64,000 bases of DNA from Bacillota bacterium. Lineage in GTDB: Bacteria; Bacillota; Clostridia; Peptostreptococcales; Anaerovoracaceae. This document shows, in pieces, positions 15,919 through 23,556 of the stretch. Position numbers and translations under genes: made by a program. Location of the stretch: positions 39,995 to 103,994 of the forward strand of contig JAEDDI010000002.1 of the NCBI GenBank assembly GCA_016293805.1, written 5' to 3'. Below the pieces are notes generated by a model, which saw only the letters and a list, made by a program, of their open reading frames with translations, made no database searches and was not told the DNA's origin. The first letter of the stretch is position 1, and each line of letters opens with the position of its first letter.

Positions 15919-17123
15919 TGGGCAGCTTCTCCCATTCTCCGGCTGAAGCATTCACATCTCTGGCCGGATTCATCATCAATGCCTGTATCAAGGCATTTGT
16001 CACATTTATATTTCACATCCATATAGTCGGCCGAAAAATTGTTTTCTGTAAGGAGAAACGCTTTTTCAGCCTTCAGTGATTCAATTTCATTTTTCAGTTT
16101 TTCTCTTGCTCCCTCTCCTCCTCTGAACATGGATTTTGAGAGTCCTATTCCTGCATTTCTGAGCCTGTCTTCAATGTCCTTAAGCGCAGGAACACGCATG
16201 AACACTTCCTGCCTTCGCGCTTCAGCCTCACTTTCAGCATTCTCACGAATATGTTCGTAATATGCGAGAACATTCTTCATGGAAATCTTCTTTCCGACTC
16301 CCTCAGCAGATGTTCCGTCAGATTTACGCGACTCTTCATGCCAGTTTTCAAGCACCTTGTTAACATAATTTATATTCGGACTGGATATTCCGCTCGTTTT
16401 ACCGCATGCCTCCAGAATTCTGTCCAGGCTGAAATGATAGATGTCAATCCATCTGTCCATCATTTCCTCTTCATTCTCTGTCCAGTTTCTGTTGAATCCG
16501 AGAGCTTTGAATATACGCCTGTATATCTGTTTTCTCTCATCCTCCTTTTCGAGGAAGGCATTAACTTCATCTGCATTTGACAGTCCTTCTTTTATCCAGT
16601 TGTTCAGCACTTTTCCTACATATCTGTAAGATGTTTTTCCTGCCTTGGCACAGTGGCTGTAGGCACAAAGTATCACTTCAGGGTCCGCATTCAGATCAGT
16701 AATCCATTCTTCGACAGCCTTGACTTCTGTCCCGCTCATCGGATGGGCTGATATCAGTTCAATCTGTGATATAAGCCATTTGAGTTCATCATCTCCAAGA
16801 GGCCCCATCTGTTCTTCCTTATGAGGAACGTCCGATGATTCTCCCTTGACCGACAGAAACTCTATATCATTTCCGAATGCCCGTATGACGCCGGCTTTTT
16901 CCCAGTACTCAAAGGCTTTTTCGGCAGTCTCCTCATCAATACCAAGATCGTCTGCAATCTGTCTCACAGACATGTCTATCGAAAGCTGGGCGTGCATAAG
17001 CGAATAAATATAAACCTTGACGTAATCCCCCGGAGCATTAACCATATACTCTGATATAAATATATTCTCAATATATGTATCATGAAGATACCAGTTGTCC
17101 TTTTTTGATGTTACAAGGCCCAT
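15897..17123 (-). CDS. DnaD-domain replication protein fused to a DnaI/DnaC-type zinc module
   Basis: The 408-residue protein starts with a DnaD-type winged helix (NWYLHDTYIENIFISEYMV, IADDLGIDEETAEKAFEYWE). Two DnaB_2/DnaD helical domains follow (about 120-270; LNNWIKEGLSNADEV and VLENWHEES). Residues 285-408 instead look like the N-terminal part of the helicase loader DnaI/DnaC: a helical stretch (ALKDIEDRLRNAGIGLSKSM, LKAEKAFLLTENNFSADYMD) and a zinc site CDKCLDTG...CEC (Cys374, 377, 390, 392). The AAA+ ATPase that normally follows this module is absent; the gene ends and the M23 gene overlaps it. It lies directly behind dnaB, which supports a role in helicase loading. Confidence 0.85.
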   Translation of the reverse strand: MGLVTSKKDNWYLHDTYIENIFISEYMVNAPGDYVKVYIYSLMHAQLSIDMSVRQIADDLGIDEETAEKAFEYWEKAGVIRAFGNDIEFLSVKGESSDVPHKEEQMGPLGDDELKWLISQIELISAHPMSGTEVKAVEEWITDLNADPEVILCAYSHCAKAGKTSYRYVGKVLNNWIKEGLSNADEVNAFLEKEDERKQIYRRIFKALGFNRNWTENEEEMMDRWIDIYHFSLDRILEACGKTSGISSPNINYVNKVLENWHEESRKSDGTSAEGVGKKISMKNVLAYYEHIRENAESEAEARRQEVFMRVPALKDIEDRLRNAGIGLSKSMFRGGEGAREKLKNEIESLKAEKAFLLTENNFSADYMDVKYKCDKCLDTGIDDESGQRCECFSRRMGEAAQWLKHRK

Positions 17124-18451
17124 TAAATTCTCCCGCTCTGTGCTTTATTCGTAAACTTTGTGAACTGAGGCTGCCATGTCAGTTCGCAGGTTCCAGTCGA
17201 TCCGTTACGGTGCTTGGCAATTATGACTTCACATGTATTCGGATTCTCTGTATCTGAATTGTAGTAATCGTCACGATACAGCAGCATTACCACATCAGCA
17301 TCCTGTTCTATTGATCCCGATTCTCTCAGGTCTGACATCATCGGTCTCTTGTCTCCGCGCTGCTCAACTGCTCTTGAAAGCTGTGAAAGCACGATTACCG
17401 GGCAGTCCATCTCCCTTGCAAGAGCCTTGATGCCTCTTGAAATCGATGATATTTCCTGCTGACGGTTGTCTTCATTACCTGAGCTTTCCATAAGCTGAAG
17501 ATAGTCAATCATCACAAGATCCAGCCCTTTTTCAGCCTTGACTCTTCTGCATTTGTTCTTCATTTCCATAAGCGATATGCCTGGAGTATCATCGATTATA
17601 ATGTCAGTATTTGAAATTGTATCAATTGCGATTGCGATTCTGTCCCAGTCCTTTGTTTCGAGCAAACCGGATTTTATCTTAGACAGATCAGTTCTCGATT
17701 CAACGGCAATCATTCTTTCCCCCAGCTGCTCCTTAGCCATTTCAAGGCTGAACACAAGCACCGATGCACCGCCTTTAACCGCAGCGTTCTGTGCAATATT
17801 CAGCGCCAGAGCAGTCTTTCCCATTGAAGGTCTTGCCGCAATTATTATCATATCGGATTTCTGAAGACCATTGAGAATTCTGTCAATATCGATGAATCCT
17901 GTGGTCACGCCTGTGAGAGCTCCTGCATTTTCAGAAAGCATGCTCATTCTTTCGACATTGGCTGAAAGAATGTCTTCAATAGGAGTAAAATCCCTCACCT
18001 GTCTTTCCTGCCCTATTTCAAGAACCTTCTTCTCTGCAAAGTCCAGTATTCTGTCGACATCTATGCTGTCCTCGAAACTCTTTTCAGTAATATTCATAGA
18101 AACCTCTATCAGACTCCTGAGGGCTGATTTTTCGGATATTATCCGGGCATATTCGCCCGCATTTGCCACTGATACTGCTTCACCGCAGAGTTTTGTGACA
18201 TAACCTCTTCCGCCTACCATATCAAGAGAATTTCTCCTGTGCAGTTCCTCTGAAACCGTTATCGAGTCAACAGGCTGACCTTTTTTGTAAAGTGAAATTA
18301 TCACTTCAAAAATCTCTCTGTTCACCCTGCTGTAAAAGTTCTCCGGAATCAGTGTTTCAGCTATGTTCAGCATGGCATCATTCGATGTCATAGCCGCGCC
18401 CAGTACAGAGCGTTCTGCATCCTCATTATGAGGAGGGATTCTTTGTGCCAT
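17123..18451 (-). CDS. dnaB: Replicative DNA helicase DnaB (DnaC in Bacillus)
   Basis: This hexameric 5'-3' helicase unwinds DNA at the replication fork. The N-terminal domain begins PPHNEDAERSVLGAAM, and the RecA-like domain has Walker A ARPSMGKTALALNIA, the Walker B strand LDLVMIDYLQLM and LSQLSRAVEQRGDKRPMMSDLRESGSIEQDAD, split here only by description. The length of 442 aa is standard. It follows rplI by 13 nt and shares a TAATG with the downstream DnaD-type gene. The order gdpP-rplI-dnaB is conserved in Firmicutes. Confidence 0.97.
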   Translation of the reverse strand: MAQRIPPHNEDAERSVLGAAMTSNDAMLNIAETLIPENFYSRVNREIFEVIISLYKKGQPVDSITVSEELHRRNSLDMVGGRGYVTKLCGEAVSVANAGEYARIISEKSALRSLIEVSMNITEKSFEDSIDVDRILDFAEKKVLEIGQERQVRDFTPIEDILSANVERMSMLSENAGALTGVTTGFIDIDRILNGLQKSDMIIIAARPSMGKTALALNIAQNAAVKGGASVLVFSLEMAKEQLGERMIAVESRTDLSKIKSGLLETKDWDRIAIAIDTISNTDIIIDDTPGISLMEMKNKCRRVKAEKGLDLVMIDYLQLMESSGNEDNRQQEISSISRGIKALAREMDCPVIVLSQLSRAVEQRGDKRPMMSDLRESGSIEQDADVVMLLYRDDYYNSDTENPNTCEVIIAKHRNGSTGTCELTWQPQFTKFTNKAQSGRI

Positions 18452-18464
18452 ATAAATCCTCTCT

Positions 18465-18911
18465 TTATTCTATCTCAACCTTAACCTTCAGCTGTGCAGT
18501 CACTTCATGGAAAAGCTTTACTGCAACATCAAACTCTCCCGCAGCTTTGATAGGATTTCCTAAAGCTATTTTCTTTCTGTCAATATCTGCTCCGAATGTA
18601 TCTCTCACGGCATCTGCTATGTCTGCCGATGTAATCGAGCCAAACAGTTTTCCGCTTTCGCCGCCCTTTGTCTTTATTACAACAGGTCCTGCCTCTATTG
18701 TCTTTCTGACTTCCTCGGCTGCATTCCTGTTCTGTTCATAAAGTGCCGCCTCTTCGGCTTTCTGCCTTTCGAGAGCCTTCATATTCCTGTCGTTTGCCTC
18801 TACTGCAAGATTTCTCTTGAAAAGCATATTTCTCGCATATCCGTCACTAACCTTGACTACTTCACCTGCTTTTCCTGTTCCTTTAACATCCTGTAAAAGT
18901 ATAACTTTCAT
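18465..18911 (-). CDS. rplI: 50S ribosomal protein L9
   Basis: L9 binds 23S rRNA near the L1 stalk and helps maintain reading frame. The N-terminal domain [19 protein letters not shown], then [17 protein letters not shown], is diagnostic. A central helix (residues 45-75) connects to the C-terminal domain ([30 protein letters not shown]). The length of 148 aa is normal. AAGGAG precedes the ATG. Confidence 0.98.
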   Translation of the reverse strand: MKVILLQDVKGTGKAGEVVKVSDGYARNMLFKRNLAVEANDRNMKALERQKAEEAALYEQNRNAAEEVRKTIEAGPVVIKTKGGESGKLFGSITSADIADAVRDTFGADIDRKKIALGNPIKAAGEFDVAVKLFHEVTAQLKVKVEIE

Positions 18912-18925
18912 ATTCTATGTCTCCT

Positions 18926-20674
18926 TTATCTTAATTCTTCGAGTATTCCCATTATCCTGTCTATCGCTTCCTCCGGCGCCAGGTCTGTCTGCGCACCCGC
19001 TGTTGTGAGATGACCGCCTCCGCCCATCGTTTCCATTATGCACTGGACGTTTACCTCTCCGAGGGAACGCGCTGAAATTACAGTCCTTCCTGTATTGTCA
19101 ATTCCCGCAACAAAACTTGCCTTGACTCCCTTGACTGTAAGAAGTTCATCAGCTACCTGTGAATCTATTATAGCCGCATCAATATGAGGTATGTTCTGCA
19201 CAGCTGTAGCTATGCCGTAATCGTCTATTACTGCATTGGCAAGCGCAATAGCTCTCAGCCTGAATGTATCCGTGTCTATTCTGAAAAACCTCTTTACCGC
19301 TGTCGTATCGGCTCCGGCTCTCTTCAGCCACGCTGCCGCCTCGAAGGTGCGCACACCTGTCTGCATTGCAAATCTGTTGGTATCTACAGTTATACCTCCA
19401 AGAAGAGCCTCTGCCTCAAGCTTTGAAATTGTCTTCTTGGCATTTGCAAACTGTAGCATTTCTGTAACAAGTTCACATGTTGATGATGCATAAGGCTCCA
19501 TGTATGAAAGCGTCGCCTCAATGGCATCCGCCGCCATTCTGTGGTGGTCTATCAGTACCAGATTATTTGCCTTCTCAATTATTTCCGGTGCTTCGACGAG
19601 CATCATTCTGTGAGTGTCCAGTAAAACCACAAGAGTATCCTCGTCCATCACGCTCAGGGCCCGTTCAGTATTGACAATCATATATTCTTCAGAATTTATG
19701 GCCTGTTCGTATACTTCCGAAAGAGTATCGTTATATTCATTTACTACTATATATATTTCCTTTGCAAATTCCCTCGCAAGTCTGTGCATGCCAAGCGATG
19801 CGCCGAATGCATCCATATCCGGATAACTGTGCCCCATGATTATGACATTTGATGCCGCCTCAACCAGCTGTTTGAATCCGTACCATATTATTCTTGATTT
19901 TCCCTTATTGCTCTTTTCGACAGCCTTGGTTCTGCCTCCATAGTATTCAATCTTCTGACCGTGCTTGACTACAGCCTGGTCTCCGCCACGTCCGAGAGCG
20001 AGGTTAAGTCCGTCCTGCGCCCACTTGTCATTTATATGAAACGACTTTCCCTGAAGCCCTATTCCCATGCTGAGAGTCACCGGAAAATCCGCTTCTGTCT
20101 CTATTTCTCTAACCATATCGAGAACAGAAAACTTATCGGTCTTGAGCCATTCGTAAAACTGGTGTTCAAATACAAGGAAATACATGTCGTCACTGTATCT
20201 TGTAACCGATGCCTGAATTTTGGAAGCCCACTGTCTGATGCATCTGTCTATATCCGTATCAAGCTTCATCTTATTCTCATCGGCTGTAACATTTTCAAGT
20301 TCATCGTAGTTGTCCACATGAACTATCGCCATACATACCCTCTGGTCATTGAATGTCTTCTTGAGTTTTTCGTAGTTTGTTCTCTCGTGGAAATACACGG
20401 CAAGCTCAGGACCGCCTTCAATTTTTTCCACATCCAGCCTGAAAACCTTATCGTTTGTTCTGAAATACGAAAGTTTGGCTTCGCCCTCAGCGGCCTGCAG
20501 ATATTTCGCGTAGCTTATTGATGTGATTGCATAGATATTGATTCCTTCAAGCTTGCTGTAGACAAACACTTCATCAATATTGCTGCTTGAATTCAGAACA
20601 TTTCCCGCCTCATCCACTACGCACACCGGCACACCGGCATATCTGCATATCGCATCAATGGTTTCTTTTTTCAT
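18926..20674 (-). CDS. gdpP: GdpP-type DHH phosphodiesterase (c-di-AMP hydrolase), without membrane helices
   Basis: GdpP hydrolyses cyclic di-AMP. This 582-residue copy has a PAS-like N-terminal part, a degenerate GGDEF domain (about 105-250) and a DHH/DHHA1 phosphoesterase. The phosphoesterase has IIMGHSYPDMDAFGASLGMH, VVLLDTH, VLIDHHR and the DHHA1 glycine motif METMGGGGHLTTAGAQ. The usual 650-residue protein begins with two membrane helices; here the first residues (MKKETIDAICRYAGVPVCVV) are already PAS, so the enzyme looks soluble. It overlaps the DUF2232 membrane-protein gene by 4 nt (ATGA). The order DUF2232-gdpP-rplI-dnaB matches yybS-yybT-rplI-dnaC of Bacillus. Confidence 0.9.
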   Translation of the reverse strand: MKKETIDAICRYAGVPVCVVDEAGNVLNSSSNIDEVFVYSKLEGINIYAITSISYAKYLQAAEGEAKLSYFRTNDKVFRLDVEKIEGGPELAVYFHERTNYEKLKKTFNDQRVCMAIVHVDNYDELENVTADENKMKLDTDIDRCIRQWASKIQASVTRYSDDMYFLVFEHQFYEWLKTDKFSVLDMVREIETEADFPVTLSMGIGLQGKSFHINDKWAQDGLNLALGRGGDQAVVKHGQKIEYYGGRTKAVEKSNKGKSRIIWYGFKQLVEAASNVIIMGHSYPDMDAFGASLGMHRLAREFAKEIYIVVNEYNDTLSEVYEQAINSEEYMIVNTERALSVMDEDTLVVLLDTHRMMLVEAPEIIEKANNLVLIDHHRMAADAIEATLSYMEPYASSTCELVTEMLQFANAKKTISKLEAEALLGGITVDTNRFAMQTGVRTFEAAAWLKRAGADTTAVKRFFRIDTDTFRLRAIALANAVIDDYGIATAVQNIPHIDAAIIDSQVADELLTVKGVKASFVAGIDNTGRTVISARSLGEVNVQCIMETMGGGGHLTTAGAQTDLAPEEAIDRIMGILEELR

Positions 20675-21420
20675 ACTCTGACTCCGATTTTTCCTTTAAG
20701 ATTAACGAGTGCATCAACTATTCCGGATACATAAAGCACTGTACTTCCTATATTGCTGACCATAAGGATAACAGTGAGTATAACCCAGAGGGGTCTGGGC
20801 CATCCTCTCATATGGAAGATATATGCTATAAGGCTTATTCCCTGAAAAGCAAATACAGCTCTGAAAAGAACATAAACATTTGCATTGACCGCTTCTGAAA
20901 AACTGAACACTTCAGCATAGTTAAGCACCCATGCAAGCATTGATACTGCAACCCATCCTATCAGCCCTGATCTTGTGAGTGAAAACTCACGGACAGGTTT
21001 CATTTTCCTGAAGCCGGAATCCTTTTTTCTGAGGATTCTGTGCGCTGCTGCACATTCGGCATATGCTGCAACCGCACTCCAGATGATAAACACAGAAGGA
21101 AGAAGCAGTGCCATTGTCTGATAAAGTTTCCTGTAAAACTCGGTCATCTCGGCAGTACTCATATTATCAAGTCCGAAGAGTTTAGCATATTCAGCATTTT
21201 CGGCCAGCATACTGCTCATAATATCTATATTCTGATTTATCTGGCTGCTGAAACCCTCCCCGAAAAGGCTGCTTATGGCGATTATTACAAGACAGCCAAA
21301 CGAACCGTAAAGCGTCCCTATGCCAATCACCTTATATGTTTCAACTCCAAGTCCTGTTCCTCTCGAAACAACACCTGCAGAAAAAACTATAGCTGCTGCA
21401 AATACCAGTAGTGTGTACAT
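20671..21420 (-). CDS. DUF2232 (YybS-like) integral membrane protein
   Basis: This protein of about 249 residues has around six membrane helices, including TLLVFAAAIVFSAGVV, LYGSFGCLVIIAISSLFG, LLLPSVFIIWSAVAAYAECA and PLWVILTVILMVSNIGSTVL. It corresponds in position and type to YybS, the gene before gdpP in many Firmicutes. Function is unknown. The ATG at 21420 is preferred because GGAGAAAAGAG lies upstream; the ATG at 21453 has no such site and sits against the -10 box. It is the first gene of the long replication and cell-wall run. Confidence 0.75.
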   Translation of the reverse strand: MYTLLVFAAAIVFSAGVVSRGTGLGVETYKVIGIGTLYGSFGCLVIIAISSLFGEGFSSQINQNIDIMSSMLAENAEYAKLFGLDNMSTAEMTEFYRKLYQTMALLLPSVFIIWSAVAAYAECAAAHRILRKKDSGFRKMKPVREFSLTRSGLIGWVAVSMLAWVLNYAEVFSFSEAVNANVYVLFRAVFAFQGISLIAYIFHMRGWPRPLWVILTVILMVSNIGSTVLYVSGIVDALVNLKGKIGVRV

Positions 21421-21456
21421 TAATCTCTTTTCTCCAATCAATATATAGTCCATTAT

Positions 21457-21484
21457 ATTATATCACACAAGACCACCAATGCAA
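21457..21484 (-). promoter_or_regulatory. Promoter of the DUF2232-gdpP-rplI-dnaB run
   Basis: On the minus strand TTGCAT (21484-21479) and TATAAT (21462-21457) are separated by 16 nt. This is the only good promoter seen at the head of this gene run. Confidence 0.55.
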
Positions 21485-21529
21485 ATATCAGCATATCCAC
21501 AAATATGCCGTACTTTTTGAAAATAACTG

Positions 21530-21558
21530 TTGACATATTCTGCAATCGGATATATCAT
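21530..21558 (+). promoter_or_regulatory. Promoter of the GntR-ABC operon
   Basis: A consensus TTGACA (21530-21535) and TATCAT (21553-21558) are separated by 17 nt, immediately before a large palindrome. Confidence 0.7.
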
Positions 21559-21588
21559 GATATTGTCTTAAGTGCTTAAGACAATATC
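21559..21588. promoter_or_regulatory. Perfect 14-bp inverted repeat, likely GntR operator
   Basis: GATATTGTCTTAAG, two bases (TG), then its exact reverse complement. It starts right after the -10 box, over the transcription start, where a bound protein would block transcription. The first gene of the operon is a GntR regulator, so autorepression is the simplest reading. Confidence 0.75.
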
Positions 21589-21607
21589 AGAAAGGGGATT
21601 GACATAA

Positions 21608-21970
21608 ATGTGGAAACTTGATGACAGCAGACCGATATATCCTCAGCTGAAAGAAATACTGCTGAGAGACATCATCACCGGGAAGTACAGCAGGGGAAGT
21701 GCTTTTCCGACAGTGAGAGATCTAGCTGAAACTGCAGGTGTGAACAGAAACACAATGCAGAGAGCCCTGTCAGAGCTCGAGTCAGAAGGTCTCATCATCA
21801 CAAACAGAACAGCCGGACGCACCGTTACAGAAGATGGGGAACTGATTAATAGAATACGTGCAGATCTGGCAGATCGTATTGCTGACAGATTCATCGATGA
21901 AATGATGAGCATCAGCGTGGATATCAGCGAAGCAATTGCAATTCTTAACACGAAAGGGGAAAGGAAATGA
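21608..21970 (+). CDS. GntR family regulator (YtrA type)
   Basis: The 120-residue protein has an N-terminal GntR winged helix: RPIYPQLKEILLRDIITGKY, FPTVRDLAETAGVNRNTMQR with the recognition helix, and ELESEGLIITNRTAGRTV. It ends in a short C-terminal helix pair, as in the YtrA subfamily that controls ABC-transporter operons. It overlaps the ABC ATPase start by 4 nt. A large palindrome over the transcription start suggests that it represses its own operon. The inducing signal is unknown; relatives often respond to cell-wall-active antibiotics. Confidence 0.9.
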   Translation: MWKLDDSRPIYPQLKEILLRDIITGKYSRGSAFPTVRDLAETAGVNRNTMQRALSELESEGLIITNRTAGRTVTEDGELINRIRADLADRIADRFIDEMMSISVDISEAIAILNTKGERK

Positions 21971-22701
21971 CAGACAAAATCTTAGAATGCCGCGGTATTT
22001 CAAAGAGATTCAGTTCAAAACTGGCGCTTGACTGTGTCAGCCTTGAAATCGGCAGCGGCAAAATCATCGGTCTTCTCGGACCGAACGGCAGCGGCAAAAC
22101 AACACTTATTAAACTTGCCAACGGACTCATTCAGCCTACTGCAGGTGAAATACTTATAGGAGGAATGAAACCGTCTCCTTCAACAAAGAGCCTTGTGTCC
22201 TATCTTCCGGACAGAACGTATTTTGCAGACTGGATGAAAGTCAGAGATGTTTTCGATATGTTCGAAGGGTTCTATTCCGATTTTAACAGAGCCAAGGCGG
22301 ATTCAATGGCGCATTCCATGGGAATAATGCAGGATGACAAAATAAAGACCATGTCCAAGGGCACCAAGGAGAAGGTTCAGCTTATACTTACAATGAGCAG
22401 AAATGCCATGCTTTATCTTCTCGATGAACCTATCGCAGGTGTTGACCCTGCTGCAAGAGATTTCATTCTTACAACTATTATCAACAACTACAATCCTGAC
22501 GGAACAGTTATCATCTCAACTCACCTGATCTCTGATATTGAAAGGATTCTCGATGAGGTGGTATTTATCAGGGACGGTCAGGTTATCCTTCACGACAGTG
22601 TGGACTCCATCAAAGAGAAGGAAGGCAAATCAATAGACGAAGTGTTCAGAGATTCCTTCAGAATGTATCCTTCTATGGGAGGTGAATACAATGTTCGGTA
22701 A
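21967..22701 (+). CDS. ABC transporter ATP-binding protein (YtrB/BcrA type)
   Basis: The 244-residue ATPase has Walker A LLGPNGSGKTTLIKL, a degenerate signature TMSKGTKEKVQLILTM, Walker B MLYLLDEPIAGVDP and the H-loop VIISTHLI. The SKGTKEKV form of the signature is common in the YtrB/BcrA group. It should energise the permease encoded by the next gene. Together with the GntR gene it forms a three-gene operon. Confidence 0.93.
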   Translation: MTDKILECRGISKRFSSKLALDCVSLEIGSGKIIGLLGPNGSGKTTLIKLANGLIQPTAGEILIGGMKPSPSTKSLVSYLPDRTYFADWMKVRDVFDMFEGFYSDFNRAKADSMAHSMGIMQDDKIKTMSKGTKEKVQLILTMSRNAMLYLLDEPIAGVDPAARDFILTTIINNYNPDGTVIISTHLISDIERILDEVVFIRDGQVILHDSVDSIKEKEGKSIDEVFRDSFRMYPSMGGEYNVR

Positions 22702-23512
22702 GCTTATAGGTTTTGAATTCAGATCCAGCATCAGAATGCTCGCGATAGTGTGGGCCGGCCTTGTGGCATCTTCGATTCTCTTCGGACTTTCGCTTAGAAT
22801 TGCATCTTCAAGCGATTCCTTCAGTCTGTTCAGCGGGATAATCACTACAGTTTCGACAGTTCTTTTCATGGCGCTTTTCATAACTATGATTGTAATCACC
22901 GTCATGATTATAGTCCAGAGATTCTACAAGGGTCTTCTGGGTGAGGAAGGATATCTGATGCACACGCTTCCGGTAAAGGAATGGCAGCTCATAACCTCCA
23001 AGGGTATCTGTGCCACTGTATATATTGTTGCAGGATGCCTTGTGGGAATCCTTGCAATCCTGATTGTAACAGCAGTCACTGCGGGAACAACAGAATTCAT
23101 CTCATTCAGTGACATACGCTTTGTGTTCAGTGAGTATCCGTCAACAGCACTGGTAACATTTGAGTCGATAGTCATTCTGATTCTGGCAGCTGTTGCATTT
23201 GTATATCAGGTATACACAAGCCTTGCAGTCGGACAGCTTGTAAACAAGCACAGAATACTGCTTGCAGTCGGTGCTTTCATAGGAATCAATGTTATAAAAT
23301 CAGTTATTGAATCAATTACAGTTCTTACCCTTGGCAATTCAGATGCATTCGGGAGAAAGATGGAAATACTCTTCTCATCAGATACACCTGATGCGCTTCT
23401 AATCGGAGGACAGCCGTATATACTGTTCATAATAGCAGTAATCATAATTCAGATAGCTGTATTCCATATCGTGACAGAGAGACTTCTTTCACTAAAACTC
23501 AATCTTCAGTAA
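22691..23512 (+). CDS. ABC transporter permease
   Basis: The 273-residue membrane protein has about six helices, for example LAIVWAGLVASSILFGLSL, TVLFMALFITMIVITVMIIV, LVGILAILIVTAVTAG and ILFIIAVIIIQIAVFHIV. The motif FYKGLLGEEGYLMHTLPVK, between helices two and three, recurs in permeases of Ytr-like exporters. The ATG at 22691 has GGGAGGT 8 nt upstream and overlaps the end of the ATPase gene. The substrate is unknown. Confidence 0.85.
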   Translation: MFGKLIGFEFRSSIRMLAIVWAGLVASSILFGLSLRIASSSDSFSLFSGIITTVSTVLFMALFITMIVITVMIIVQRFYKGLLGEEGYLMHTLPVKEWQLITSKGICATVYIVAGCLVGILAILIVTAVTAGTTEFISFSDIRFVFSEYPSTALVTFESIVILILAAVAFVYQVYTSLAVGQLVNKHRILLAVGAFIGINVIKSVIESITVLTLGNSDAFGRKMEILFSSDTPDALLIGGQPYILFIIAVIIIQIAVFHIVTERLLSLKLNLQ

Positions 23513-23516
23513 CATA

Positions 23517-23550
23517 AAATCCTCCGTATCAGTTTTACGGAGGATTTATT
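23517..23550. terminator. Bidirectional terminator between the ABC operon and secA
   Basis: AAATCCTCCGTA and TACGGAGGATTT make a perfect 12-bp stem with loop TCAGTTT, between convergent genes. Confidence 0.85.
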
Positions 23551-23556
23551 ATTCTA

